Positions 1 through 6,738 of a stretch of DNA of 46,248 nt are shown piece after piece. Source of the DNA: a virus. The notes under the pieces were generated by a model. It saw nothing but the letters and a program-made list of their open reading frames with translations, was not told where the DNA came from and did no database searches. Position numbers and translations under genes: made by a program. The DNA lies in the IMG/VR virus record IMGVR_UViG_3300049216_000064, positions 1 through 46,248 of that record, one strand, 5' to 3'. Numbering within the stretch: the stretch's first letter is position 1; each line of letters begins with the position of its first letter.

Positions 1-2
1 CG

Positions 3-236
3 GAGGTAGAGAAGGAATCGAAGTGGACACCTGTGACACAAGATTTACCGACAGTAGATGGGCTCTACTTAACTTTTCATGAAGATTACCAAGAGGGACT
101 ATTCAATTTTGTCGGAGCGATGTGGGATATGCACGCAGTGCGCGGAACGTCCGAAGAGTTAGGTATCACTCACTGGATGCCGCTCCCACCCGCCCCGGCC
201 TCAGATATAAAGGAGGTTGTTACCGATGGTAATTAG
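3..236 (+). CDS. DUF551-like protein, 5' partial
   Basis: The reading frame is open to the left edge, so the true start probably lies outside the window. The only start codon seen in frame is GTG at 33, but the codons before it already encode a family-like segment (KWTPVTQDLP). The protein ends with the ITHWMPLP signature and an early W-x-P-V, which together mark the DUF551 family of small phage and prophage proteins. Their function is unknown. The gene overlaps the next one by 11 bases. Codon use is richer in G+C than in the replication genes. Confident about the family, not about the start. Confidence 0.65.
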   Translation, partial: EVEKESKWTPVTQDLPTVDGLYLTFHEDYQEGLFNFVGAMWDMHAVRGTSEELGITHWMPLPPAPASDIKEVVTDGN

Positions 237-537
237 TGATCCCACGGACGAACAGTTAGTGTTATGGGCGGTTACGGGTCACAAGGCCACGCACACAACT
301 TCTAGTTGGTATTGCCGCCGAGCATACGACGATGCTGGGCATTCGGCGTACGGAGGGTGGTGCGTATTGTCTGCTTCATCTCCTACCCACATCTACAACC
401 ATCCTGCGCGGGGTATTGCTACAAGCCCGTCGCTTTACCTGGTAGCCTTTTTCGATCTTTGGATTGATCCGGGCGATGCGAAAAACACGAACGGCCCGCC
501 TCAGACGAGGCTAGAGAGGGGTAGATGGAAGCACTAA
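226..537 (+). CDS. Hypothetical protein
   Basis: I do not recognise this 103-residue protein. The start is ATG 226, set by a perfect AGGAGG at 211-216; an upstream TTG at 217 is in frame but touches the ribosome-binding site. It is rich in Trp, His and Tyr, has three cysteines and no membrane segment. It overlaps the DUF551-like gene upstream and the small membrane protein downstream, so it is probably translated as part of the same early operon. Confidence 0.6.
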   Translation: MVISDPTDEQLVLWAVTGHKATHTTSSWYCRRAYDDAGHSAYGGWCVLSASSPTHIYNHPARGIATSPSLYLVAFFDLWIDPGDAKNTNGPPQTRLERGRWKH

Positions 538-719
538 AAGTCATCGCGTCCGCATGGGCAGTGGCCTTCATCATTTTGTTCGGTCTTTGGACACTAACGT
601 TACCTACCGTCAAGCCCGACCACCGTATACTGATTTGGTTTGCAATTTGGCTAGTCCTGCTTTCCGGAGCAGTCACTGGAGCCGGTTGGCTCTACTACCG
701 TTCAACCAGCAAAACATAA
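525..719 (+). CDS. Small two-helix membrane protein
   Basis: A 64-residue protein with two hydrophobic stretches, residues about 5-27 and 36-57, separated by a short polar loop containing Lys and His. It probably sits in the inner membrane. The ATG follows a G-rich ribosome-binding stretch (GAGAGGGG) and overlaps the end of the previous gene by 13 bases. No family was recognised. Candidate roles include superinfection exclusion or membrane modification, but nothing in the sequence decides this. Confidence 0.55.
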   Translation: MEALKVIASAWAVAFIILFGLWTLTLPTVKPDHRILIWFAIWLVLLSGAVTGAGWLYYRSTSKT

Positions 720-729
720 GGAGCTACCA

Positions 730-1020
730 ATGAACCAGCCTAATCCCATCAAAACAGGAATTGTGGTGCGACTTGCCCAACAAGGAAACCCGGACATATT
801 TGTAGACGGCAGAGAGAACCGTTTTACGGTGGCTGGAAGCGAACAGGCTAACGGCCTGACATTCTATCGCCTTCGAGAGGTTGATGGACTATTCTTAGCG
901 GATAGTTTCGCCTGGGAGTTGTGCCCGCCTAACCTTGCAACAGAGAGTGCCGAGCAGTCACAGCCTTTGCAGCGGCCTGAACCGGATTTTGACCCACCAG
1001 ACAAGCCATCCAAACCCTAG
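730..1020 (+). CDS. Hypothetical protein with proline-rich tail
   Basis: A 96-residue protein of unknown function with a good ribosome-binding site (AAGGAG, 719-724). The first ~70 residues have alternating hydrophobic residues suggesting a small beta-rich fold. The last ~25 are rich in Pro, Asp and Lys and probably disordered. It is the last of the G+C-richer genes at the left end; base composition drops clearly after it. Confidence 0.55.
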   Translation: MNQPNPIKTGIVVRLAQQGNPDIFVDGRENRFTVAGSEQANGLTFYRLREVDGLFLADSFAWELCPPNLATESAEQSQPLQRPEPDFDPPDKPSKP

Positions 1021-1068
1021 TGAAATTAATTGCCCCTCACCCCCACCGCCTGCGAAGGAGAAAACAAA

Positions 1069-1308
1069 ATGACCAGCAGTAAAACCTATACTTTGCCTAC
1101 AGACTTATCAGCTCTCGCCAACCGTATAGCACTAGTTGGAGGTCCGCAGATTGATGTTAAAGCTCTTACCGGCAGTGCTTCAGGAGATGGGGTAAAACTT
1201 TCCTGGAGTATCGCTCATAATAGTGTTACTATTACTGTAAATGAAAAGCTTTTCTTTGTGAGCTACTCAACAATCTGGTCTCACGCAGACTTTATCTTTA
1301 ATTCTTAA
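1069..1308 (+). CDS. Hypothetical protein
   Basis: An unrecognised 79-residue protein. The start is ATG 1069, eight bases after AAGGAG (1055-1060); a longer in-frame reading from TTG 1030 lacks a ribosome-binding site. Its middle part, with a G+D-rich turn followed by short beta strands, suggests a small beta domain. No cysteines or membrane segments. It lies 13 bases before the next gene. Confidence 0.5.
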   Translation: MTSSKTYTLPTDLSALANRIALVGGPQIDVKALTGSASGDGVKLSWSIAHNSVTITVNEKLFFVSYSTIWSHADFIFNS

Positions 1309-1321
1309 GCAAAGGGAAAAA

Positions 1322-1675
1322 ATGAAGCCCATAAACATTGAAAGTATGAGCCACTTAACGTCAGGGTTCCCTGGACTTGTCGAGGGAGAGGAAGAAGGAG
1401 TTCACCCTAGCCAACAGACAAAGATAAAAATTAAGCTCTCTCTTATATTCGTCATACCAGGAGAGGAAGATTCCTTTAGACTGGTTTCTGTAAGAGTGCC
1501 TAGGGGTATTCCTATTGCTAAGCTAAGGCTCTTGATTCGGTATCTAGAAAATCAACTACAAGATATCTATGGAAAGAGTAAGAGAGCCAACTTTGTTTTA
1601 GTCTCTGACGATAATCTAGTTGAAAACTGGAGAGTCGAGTTTGACCTACCTACTTTTGGTGTTGTGTACATTTAA
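1322..1675 (+). CDS. Hypothetical protein
   Basis: A 117-residue protein of unknown function, preceded by AAAGGG. It has an acidic loop near residue 20, a basic strand (KIKIKL) and an amphipathic helix around residues 60-75. It closes the first group of early genes and is followed by a 235-base gap with several palindromes. No family match is offered. Confidence 0.5.
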   Translation: MKPINIESMSHLTSGFPGLVEGEEEGVHPSQQTKIKIKLSLIFVIPGEEDSFRLVSVRVPRGIPIAKLRLLIRYLENQLQDIYGKSKRANFVLVSDDNLVENWRVEFDLPTFGVVYI

Positions 1676-1910
1676 CCAGTAAAAAATGATTACACATAAT
1701 ATACTCGAGTATATCCTCTTGTGACCTCAAGTGACCCTGGTGATGTGCAAGATGTGTATATGTGTGTTATATCATTCATAATAACTGGGTCACCCGAGGG
1801 TGACGGTGAAACTATTTTATTCTACAAGTCATTTTGTTGTGTACAACTAGATATACTTTAATTTATAGTTATTCTAGGTCAATACTCTCAAAACTGATGG
1901 AGAATAGGTT
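1676..1910 (+). promoter_or_regulatory. Non-coding regulatory gap with palindromes and a promoter
   Basis: No gene is seen in this gap. It holds a perfect 16-bp palindrome (ATATACTCGAGTATAT, 1699-1714), a perfect 7-bp inverted repeat (GTCACCC-GA-GGGTGAC, 1789-1804) that could form a hairpin, and a promoter at 1836-1869. The hairpin followed by AT-rich sequence may end the upstream operon, while the promoter starts the next one. The palindrome could be an operator; no protein is known to bind it. Confidence 0.55.
1836..1869 (+). promoter_or_regulatory. Promoter copy A with dyad-overlapped -35
   Basis: The dyad GTTGT-GT-ACAAC (1836-1847) contains a -35-like TGTACA (1840-1845). It is followed after 18 bases by a -10-like TATAGT (1864-1869) and then TCTAGG. 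The same arrangement with the same spacing occurs at 3374 and 11926. Placement is right for the gene at 1911. The dyad could be an operator for the XRE regulator at 3427. Confidence 0.65.
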
Positions 1911-2156
1911 ATGCCAGCAATGATTGAGATTAAGGTAAGTTCGGCGGTTGAGTGCTCTATTCTACTCAACAAAGATAAGGCGTTTCACACTGGTTTTAGC
2001 TCTGAGCAGGAGGCCCAGATTTGGGCTGCCAAGATGGCCAAAAAGATAGAAAAGTATCAAACCTTTCTCAGAAAAGAAACAGCTATTTTTCACGAGTTTC
2101 TTATGGCTGGCTCGTCCTGCTTTAAGACTCAGAAAGAGGAATCGCATGACTGTTGA
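1911..2156 (+). CDS. Hypothetical protein
   Basis: An unrecognised 81-residue protein, first gene after promoter copy A, with GGAG upstream of ATG 1911. The middle is a Lys-rich helix (residues ~33-60). Two cysteines lie near the C-terminus and one near residue 15. It overlaps the next gene by 11 bases, a sign of translational coupling. Confidence 0.5.
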   Translation: MPAMIEIKVSSAVECSILLNKDKAFHTGFSSEQEAQIWAAKMAKKIEKYQTFLRKETAIFHEFLMAGSSCFKTQKEESHDC

Positions 2157-2418
2157 GTTAGGTCAAAGGTATAGATCTAAGTCTCCAGAGTTTAAGTCCA
2201 TTACTCGAGTCATAAGTAAGTTGGACTCTATCTCTACGTTTTCTTCAGAAAAACTTCCATTACCGTTCGTCTACTATGAGCTTTACGTAGACGGCGTGCT
2301 TAAAGGAATCTCAGGAATGACTCAGTCTTACTTTCTAGAGTGCTCTGAGCTTATTCCCTTAACTTCAACCTCCTCAGAGAGACTATTAAGTTCAATGAAA
2401 GGCGAAGCTCGTGGTTGA
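2146..2418 (+). CDS. Hypothetical protein
   Basis: A 90-residue protein with no recognised family. It has several predicted beta strands (around YYELYVDGVL) and a Ser-rich C-terminus. It starts inside the end of the previous gene, near AAAGAGGAA, and its stop overlaps the GTG start of the next gene by 8 bases. Confidence 0.5.
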   Translation: MTVELGQRYRSKSPEFKSITRVISKLDSISTFSSEKLPLPFVYYELYVDGVLKGISGMTQSYFLECSELIPLTSTSSERLLSSMKGEARG

Positions 2419-2614
2419 TAAGAGTATTCTCAAAAAGAGAAATCAAAGAAAGCTTAAAGAAGCCATTATTTCAACAGAAATAGTTACAGTCCTTAACTTA
2501 ATGACTGCTTTAAGATTTGGTACTGTTCACGGAACTAAGAGTCATTATGACATTCTGAGAGACAGATTATTCTGTCTTAGGATGGAACTGCGGTATCCTC
2601 ATTTAAGCACATAA
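2411..2614 (+). CDS. Small basic hypothetical protein
   Basis: A 67-residue basic protein starting at GTG 2411, overlapping the previous stop. Its N-terminus is Lys/Arg-rich (KKRNQRKLK), followed by two hydrophobic helices. It could bind nucleic acid, but no motif proves this. It is in a run of overlapping small early genes. Confidence 0.45.
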   Translation: MVDKSILKKRNQRKLKEAIISTEIVTVLNLMTALRFGTVHGTKSHYDILRDRLFCLRMELRYPHLST

Positions 2615-2624
2615 GGAGAAAATC

Positions 2625-2771
2625 TTGAAGAAATCTTTGTGGTACCGAGTCGATCACTCCCTCGATCGTTTTTCTGAGCCTAAAGCTCTTCCTAGTGTTT
2701 CTGCTATTACGGTTTTGGCAATAGTCTTAATGACTCTGGTCTTTTGCTACTATTCGAGGCCTTGGGCATGA
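2625..2771 (+). CDS. Small single-span membrane protein
   Basis: A 48-residue frame starting at TTG 2625, six bases after AAGGAG (2613-2618). The N-terminal half is charged. Residues ~24-43 form one hydrophobic helix, followed by a short basic end. It ends in a TGA that overlaps the ATG of the next gene, which supports real translation. Function unknown; likely in the cytoplasmic membrane. Confidence 0.5.
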   Translation: MKKSLWYRVDHSLDRFSEPKALPSVSAITVLAIVLMTLVFCYYSRPWA

Positions 2772-2920
2772 ACTTAGAAAAGAAACGTCGCCAAATCCTG
2801 GACTCTTTAAACACAGAGCCATGGAAACCAAGTCCTTTTTTCTATAAGGTTCTAACAGCAATCCTAGTCGGTTATATTCTGACTGTTCTGGCTTGGAGCC
2901 CTATAACCTCATGGCTATAG
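2768..2920 (+). CDS. Small single-span membrane protein
   Basis: A 50-residue frame whose ATG overlaps the previous stop (ATGA). A basic N-terminus (EKKRRQ) is followed by a hydrophobic helix at residues ~25-43, so the N-terminus is expected in the cytoplasm. The pairing with the preceding single-span protein is notable: the two are translationally coupled and may act together. No family recognised. Confidence 0.5.
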   Translation: MNLEKKRRQILDSLNTEPWKPSPFFYKVLTAILVGYILTVLAWSPITSWL

Positions 2921-3141
2921 CTAAAGACTTCTACATTCAAGACCAGTACGGGGACATTTGGAATGTGGAGCCTATTCCTAACAGAAAACAAGCTAATGAG
3001 TTCAAGTACTACATTCAAGGGGATTTGAACTCATATAGAGAGTTAAGGATTATTTCTCATGCCAGAAAAGTTAATGACACTAGAACAGTTAACCACAGGA
3101 GAGAAAACCGGCTCAATCTCTTTCATGGGTCTGACTTCTAA
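2911..3141 (+). CDS. Hypothetical protein
   Basis: A 76-residue protein starting at ATG 2911 and overlapping the preceding gene by 10 bases; an in-frame TTG at 2893 would extend it by six residues. It is rich in aromatic residues and Asn, with no cysteines. The C-terminal half is basic. Its end overlaps the start of the next frame by 83 bases, which is long for this genome, so one of the two starts may be wrong. Confidence 0.45.
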   Translation: MAIAKDFYIQDQYGDIWNVEPIPNRKQANEFKYYIQGDLNSYRELRIISHARKVNDTRTVNHRRENRLNLFHGSDF

Positions 3142-3370
3142 GGTTAAGGGCTGTACTTTTTGCTCTAAGTTTACCACTGCTGTCTGCTCGGTCTATTTAA
3201 GAGATCGAAACACCATTGATACCAACCTTGTTGGGCGAGCCTGTCAAAAGCACAGAGATGAGATAAAAGAAAAAAGAACTAGGCTTAAAATAGCTAAAAG
3301 TGTCAAGCCTCTTCATGTTTTAGCCAAAAGAGCTTCCAAACAAACTCTCAATCCTTTTTTCCCTCGTTAA
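3059..3370 (+). CDS. Hypothetical basic protein with Cys pairs
   Basis: A 103-residue frame. C-x2-C (CTFC) followed by a spaced Cys and a CxKH near residue 71 resembles a small zinc-binding domain. The C-terminal third is strongly basic. ATG 3059 has a weak AAGGA upstream; ATG 3125 would reduce the overlap with the previous gene from 83 to 17 bases but lacks a ribosome-binding site. Nucleic-acid binding is plausible but unproven. Confidence 0.45.
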   Translation: MPEKLMTLEQLTTGEKTGSISFMGLTSKVKGCTFCSKFTTAVCSVYLRDRNTIDTNLVGRACQKHRDEIKEKRTRLKIAKSVKPLHVLAKRASKQTLNPFFPR

Positions 3371-3373
3371 AAA

Positions 3374-3407
3374 GTTGTGTACAACCGGTTATACGTTGTT
3401 ATACAAT
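3374..3407 (+). promoter_or_regulatory. Promoter copy B with dyad-overlapped -35
   Basis: A perfect dyad GTTGT-GT-ACAAC (3374-3385) contains -35-like TGTACA (3378-3383), then 18 bases, then -10-like TACAAT (3402-3407) and TCTAGG. It drives the XRE regulator starting at 3427. The dyad over the -35 fits repressor control and possible autoregulation. Confidence 0.65.
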
Positions 3408-3426
3408 AAATCTAGGTTAAACATAG

Positions 3427-3648
3427 ATGATCTTAGAGTCAAAAGTCGACGAAGTATTGCAGTCCAGAGGAGTCAGCGTAGATACTCTGGTTGAAAAAAC
3501 AGGTCTCACGAGAATGACTATCTTTAATGCTCGCCGGGGAGCCTCTGTTAAGATTGAAACAGCAATTAAAATTGCCGAAGCTCTAGAGGTTAAAGTAGAA
3601 GACATCTGGCAAGCGGAGGATAATAGTGCAAACGTTCTTGCCGCTTAA
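3427..3648 (+). CDS. XRE/Cro-type transcriptional regulator
   Basis: A 73-residue protein, almost entirely one helix-turn-helix domain of the HTH_3/HTH_26 type: LVEKTGLTRMTIFNARRG is the turn and recognition-helix region, followed by the family-typical end (TAIKIAEALEVKVEDIW). It should bind DNA as a dimer at short dyads, and a dyad covers the -35 of its own promoter. The start is 20 bases after the -10 element, so the leader is very short and no strong Shine-Dalgarno sequence is visible. Likely an early/middle gene repressor; its operators are inferred. Confidence 0.8.
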   Translation: MILESKVDEVLQSRGVSVDTLVEKTGLTRMTIFNARRGASVKIETAIKIAEALEVKVEDIWQAEDNSANVLAA

Positions 3649-4087
3649 GTCTTTTGTAGCCTCCATGGAGGCTTTAGACTATAGAAGGCTTGGCAAGCAA
3701 AGAATAGAGGCTTGTCAAATACTCGAAACTCTTCTTAAGCAGCCTTTTTCTCCTAAAAATATAGGAGTACCTCTCAATCCAAATTTTAAAGGCTGGAGGA
3801 ATCACCCTGCTGTAAGAATGTGGGAGGGGCACGAAGAATGGCTTAAGCTGTATACCTGCTGTTGCATAGGAGAGTGGGAGTATCGAGGCTACGCCAATAA
3901 CATTCAAAGGCCAGAGTACAACACTTCTACTCAACCTCCGCCGCCTTGGCTTGGTCTTGAGGAGTTTCATCTTTCTCACCGCTCTAATCTTCTTCGTAAA
4001 GACTTTTCACACTACTCAAAGTTTTGGCCAGATGACCCAAGAGATTTGCCTTACTTCTGGCCTACACAGAATATGGAGAATCTATGA
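3626..4087 (+). CDS. Pyrimidine dimer DNA glycosylase-like protein (Pyr_excise / MSMEG_6728 type)
   Basis: A 153-residue protein starting MQTFLP with LDYRRLGKQRIEA, WRNHPAVRMWEGHEEWL, HRSNLLRKD and a closing DLPYFWP. These are the conserved blocks of the bacterial family linked to pyrimidine-dimer glycosylases (T4 DenV-like, PF03013). Such enzymes cut the glycosyl bond at UV dimers and nick the backbone. Many members of this bacterial branch are uncharacterised, so repair is inference. The gene starts inside the end of the regulator gene and ends in an ATGA overlap with the next frame. Confidence 0.7.
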   Translation: MQTFLPLKSFVASMEALDYRRLGKQRIEACQILETLLKQPFSPKNIGVPLNPNFKGWRNHPAVRMWEGHEEWLKLYTCCCIGEWEYRGYANNIQRPEYNTSTQPPPPWLGLEEFHLSHRSNLLRKDFSHYSKFWPDDPRDLPYFWPTQNMENL

Positions 4088-4275
4088 AAGATTACAGCAT
4101 CATCTTCAGAGGTGGACAGAAGCTCAAGATAGGCTCAAGCATAAGTCTAGCTGCTTTGGCTGCAGATGGTGTAGGAGACATCATCGAGATTCGTGAAGTT
4201 CTCCCCTACTTTAAACCGCGGGTGGCGAAATTGGCAGACGCAGAGGACTTAAAATCCTCTTCCCTAAAAGAGTGA
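4084..4275 (+). CDS. Small protein running into tRNA-Leu
   Basis: ATG 4084 overlaps the stop of the previous gene (ATGA), so coupling is likely. The first ~44 residues form an independent small domain. The last ~20 residues are the translation of the tRNA-Leu gene (RVAKLADAEDLKSSS is what such a tRNA reads as). Either the original gene was cut by arrival of the tRNA cluster, or the annotated C-terminus is an accident. Function unknown. Confidence 0.4.
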   Translation: MKDYSIIFRGGQKLKIGSSISLAALAADGVGDIIEIREVLPYFKPRVAKLADAEDLKSSSLKE

Positions 4276-4301
4276 GGGTTCAAGTCCCTCTCCGCGGACC
4301 A
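4216..4301 (+). tRNA. tRNA-Leu (TAA)
   Basis: An 86-base class II tRNA. The acceptor stem CCGCGGG/TCCGCGG has one G-T pair. The anticodon stem GAGGA/TCCTC encloses the loop CTTAAAA (anticodon TAA). A variable arm, a T arm (GAGGG-TTCAAGT-CCCTC) and an encoded CCA follow. It reads TTA (and TTG), a codon common in this phage and rare in G+C-rich hosts. Confidence 0.95.
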
Positions 4302-4302
4302 A

Positions 4303-4379
4303 GCAAGTATAGCTCAGATGGATAGAGCATCTGCCTTCTAAGCAGAGGGTCATTGGTTCGAGTCCAACTACTTGCACCA
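4303..4379 (+). tRNA. tRNA-Arg (TCT)
   Basis: A 77-base tRNA. Acceptor GCAAGTA/TACTTGC pairs perfectly. The anticodon stem TCTGC/GCAGA encloses CTTCTAA, giving anticodon TCT. The T loop TTCGAGT and encoded CCA are present. It reads AGA/AGG, which are very common Arg codons in the phage genes here. Confidence 0.95.
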
Positions 4380-4382
4380 TTC

Positions 4383-4459
4383 GGGCCTATAGCTCAATCG
4401 GTTAGAGCGTCGGACTCATAATCCGCGGGTTCTCAGTTCAAGTCTGAGTAGGCCCACCA
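4383..4459 (+). tRNA. tRNA with CAT anticodon, probably tRNA-Ile2 (lysidine)
   Basis: A 77-base tRNA. Acceptor GGGCCTA/TAGGCCC, anticodon loop CTCATAA, T loop TTCAAGT, encoded CCA. The CAT anticodon fits elongator Met or Ile2. Acceptor pairs C4-G69 and C5-G68 match the identity elements used by TilS on tRNA-Ile2, unlike E. coli elongator tRNA-Met. It would then read ATA after host modification, which fits the set with Leu(TAA) and Arg(TCT). One mismatch (T-C) sits at the top of the anticodon stem. Confidence 0.9.
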
Positions 4460-4474
4460 CATTCAAGGAGAAGT

Positions 4475-4696
4475 ATGACTCTAGACACCGCAACACAGAT
4501 AGTAATCGCCATGACTTCTCCTGTAGAATTGCTTGAGGAGTGGAATAAGCCTGAAAGTAAAGCTAAGATGATTCTTGCTGCTCACCTGGTAAGTGCTCTT
4601 GAGGAGAATAAAGGAAAGGTTTCTTTCTCTGATATTTCCTTTGCGTTTATTCTAGGCGTGCAGGTTGGGCGACTGATGGAGAAGAGTGATCAGTGA
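4475..4696 (+). CDS. Hypothetical protein
   Basis: A 73-residue, mainly helical protein starting 15 bases after the last tRNA, with AAGGAG upstream. It has a hydrophobic C-terminal helix (AFILGVQVGRLM). Its TGA overlaps the GTG start of the SNF2 helicase, so the two are probably translated together. No family recognised. Confidence 0.55.
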   Translation: MTLDTATQIVIAMTSPVELLEEWNKPESKAKMILAAHLVSALEENKGKVSFSDISFAFILGVQVGRLMEKSDQ

Positions 4697-6195
4697 TAGA
4701 CCTCTCAAATCTCGACTTCTCTAGATCTAAGTTTAACCTATTTGCTCACCAAAAAGAAGGCGTCAAGTTTCTAATCAAAAATAGATTCGCAGCACTACTT
4801 GACGAAATGGGCGCCGCAAAGACTCTTCAAATCATATATACAGCTTGTCTTCTCTATGAGGACAAGCAGATTGATACTGTCTTGATTATGTGCCCGGCTC
4901 AAGTTAAACCTGTGTGGACACATCCTCAGTACTCTCAGATCATTGAGCATTCCTTTGTAAGTGGAGTAATTCATGAGTTTAGGTCCCGATCGACTGCTAT
5001 CCCCTCCAAAGATCGAGGGCTTACGTGGATTGTTACTTCCGTCGAGTTGCTCCGAAACCCAGATCATGTCAAGACCCTGCTCTCACTTCTTAAAGATAGG
5101 AATTTCTGGGCTGTCGTTGATGAGTCAAGCACCATCTCTAACCCAAGGGCGTCTCAAACAAGAGGAGTACAGAAAGTTGGTCTTAAAGCAAAGCGGCGTA
5201 CAATACTCAACGGGACTCCAATCGGAAATTCCCCTCTGAATCTATACTCTCAGTTTGAGTTTTTAGACCCTATGATTTTAGGCTTTAAGAATTACTTTGC
5301 TTTTCGTAACCGTCATGCGCTGATGGGCGGCTATATGAATAAGCAAGTGGTTGGATTTCATGATCTTGAGAGTATTCAAGAAAAGATTAAGCCCTTTGCT
5401 TTAAGACGACTTAAGGCAGACTGCTTAGACATTCTACCAAAGATGAGAGCGCCTCTTATTGAGGTTAAGCTCTCTGAGTCTACCTGGGCTAGATACAAAC
5501 AGATGAGAGAGGAGATGGTAGCATACCTCGAAAATCACGACTCAGCTTCTACGGTAACGACAGCTCCAGTCAAAGCTCTTAGGTTAGCTCAAATCTGCTC
5601 AGGCTTTTTAGGAGGAATTGAGAGTGAGGACAGCGCAGAGACTGCAACTTATGAGATTGGTTCTGAGCTTACAGATGCTTTTCTATCTCATCTCGAGACT
5701 CGACTAAACATAGACGAAAACTTTAAGCTTATAGTCTGGTGCAGGTTTAGGCCAGAAATAGCTAGACTTCAGACTTTAGTTAAAGCTAAGTTTTCTAATA
5801 TGACGGTTAAGGTTTTACAAGGAGGTATGTCAAAAGGAGATCGAAATGAAGCCACTTCTCTGTTTCACCCTGATGCCCCTGAGCTTTCTGGTCCTGCTTT
5901 ACTCATTGGCCAACCGCAGTCAGGTAGGTTTGGTCTTAACTTTACTGGCTGCAGCAATGTGGATTACCTCTCCAATGATTATTCTTTTCTTACTAGGTCT
6001 CAGAGTGAGGATAGAATTCACCGGCCAGGGCAAAGATTTCAGGCGCTTTTTCAAGATTATGTAGTTGTTGGCCCCAATCGCGAGAGAACGGTAAGTGGAA
6101 TTATTCTTAAAGCCCTTAAGACTCACGAGGAAGTAGCCACCTGGACATGTAGCAAGTGGGTAGCGGAGCTTACCCAAGAAAGTGATGACCTATAA
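4693..6195 (+). CDS. SNF2-family DNA helicase/translocase
   Basis: A 500-residue SF2 protein of the SWI2/SNF2 type. Motif I is LLDEMGAAKT (residues ~36-44, with AA where the family has LG). Motif II is DESS (143-146, in place of DEAH/DEAQ). Motif III is LNGTPIGNS. The C-terminal core has SGRFGLNFTGCSNVDYL and QSEDRIHRPGQ (motifs V and VI, arginine finger). It starts at GTG 4693, overlapping the previous stop. Phage SNF2 proteins accompany replication modules and may remodel DNA or strip proteins; the exact role is unproven. It is directly followed by the next gene with no gap. Confidence 0.88.
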   Translation: MIDLSNLDFSRSKFNLFAHQKEGVKFLIKNRFAALLDEMGAAKTLQIIYTACLLYEDKQIDTVLIMCPAQVKPVWTHPQYSQIIEHSFVSGVIHEFRSRSTAIPSKDRGLTWIVTSVELLRNPDHVKTLLSLLKDRNFWAVVDESSTISNPRASQTRGVQKVGLKAKRRTILNGTPIGNSPLNLYSQFEFLDPMILGFKNYFAFRNRHALMGGYMNKQVVGFHDLESIQEKIKPFALRRLKADCLDILPKMRAPLIEVKLSESTWARYKQMREEMVAYLENHDSASTVTTAPVKALRLAQICSGFLGGIESEDSAETATYEIGSELTDAFLSHLETRLNIDENFKLIVWCRFRPEIARLQTLVKAKFSNMTVKVLQGGMSKGDRNEATSLFHPDAPELSGPALLIGQPQSGRFGLNFTGCSNVDYLSNDYSFLTRSQSEDRIHRPGQRFQALFQDYVVVGPNRERTVSGIILKALKTHEEVATWTCSKWVAELTQESDDL

Positions 6196-6738
6196 ATGGG
6201 GAAATACAGCCATCTTAAGTCCTCGTTGACCTCGCTAACGGCGGAACCTGAGTATCAGGATAAGGTCAATGCGGAAAAAGAACGAATCGGTAGACTTCTT
6301 GTAGAGCAAGGAAAGTCTGGCTCTATTAAAGACTTTGCCCTAGTTCTACTCGAAGCTCGAATTGAAAAAGCCAGACTGGAGGCTCTGGAAAAGATTCAAA
6401 ACCTAACCATTGAGGCCACTACTCAAGTCTTAGTTGAGTTACTTGAGGACCAGACTTTAACCTCTCTAAAGTTAGAGAATGGTGTCTCTATGTCTATTAA
6501 GGATGACGTCTACTGCAAAATAGAGAATAGACATGAGTTTTACGGTTGGATAAAGAACAGTGGCTTAGAAGACTTGCTTACTGTTAACTATCAAACCATG
6601 AGTTCTCTAGTCAAGAAACGCTTGACTGGTGAAATGACTGTACCAGAAAACGAAGAGTCTACTCCTCCAGGTGTTGGAGTGTACTTTAAACAAGGAATCA
6701 TGATTAGAGGAGCGAAAAATCTTGCCACAGAAGAATGA
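6196..6738 (+). CDS. Conserved phage protein of unknown function
   Basis: A 180-residue protein whose ATG directly follows the helicase stop. The N-terminal half is helical with charged heptad-like repeats (coiled coil possible, residues ~20-75). The C-terminal part has VNYQTMSSLVKKRLTGE and FKQGIMIRGAK. Its place between the helicase and the Cys-containing protein suggests a replication accessory role. Not assigned to a family. Confidence 0.6.
   Translation: MGKYSHLKSSLTSLTAEPEYQDKVNAEKERIGRLLVEQGKSGSIKDFALVLLEARIEKARLEALEKIQNLTIEATTQVLVELLEDQTLTSLKLENGVSMSIKDDVYCKIENRHEFYGWIKNSGLEDLLTVNYQTMSSLVKKRLTGEMTVPENEESTPPGVGVYFKQGIMIRGAKNLATEE

Noticed and set aside
1661-1672. A fourth GTTGTGTACA copy
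   Set aside because: It lies in the last codons of the 1322 gene, the dyad is incomplete and there is no -10 at the 18-base spacing.
5846-6064. Hydrophobic + strand frame inside the SNF2 gene
   Set aside because: An out-of-frame shadow of helicase motifs V-VI; the helicase reading is certain.
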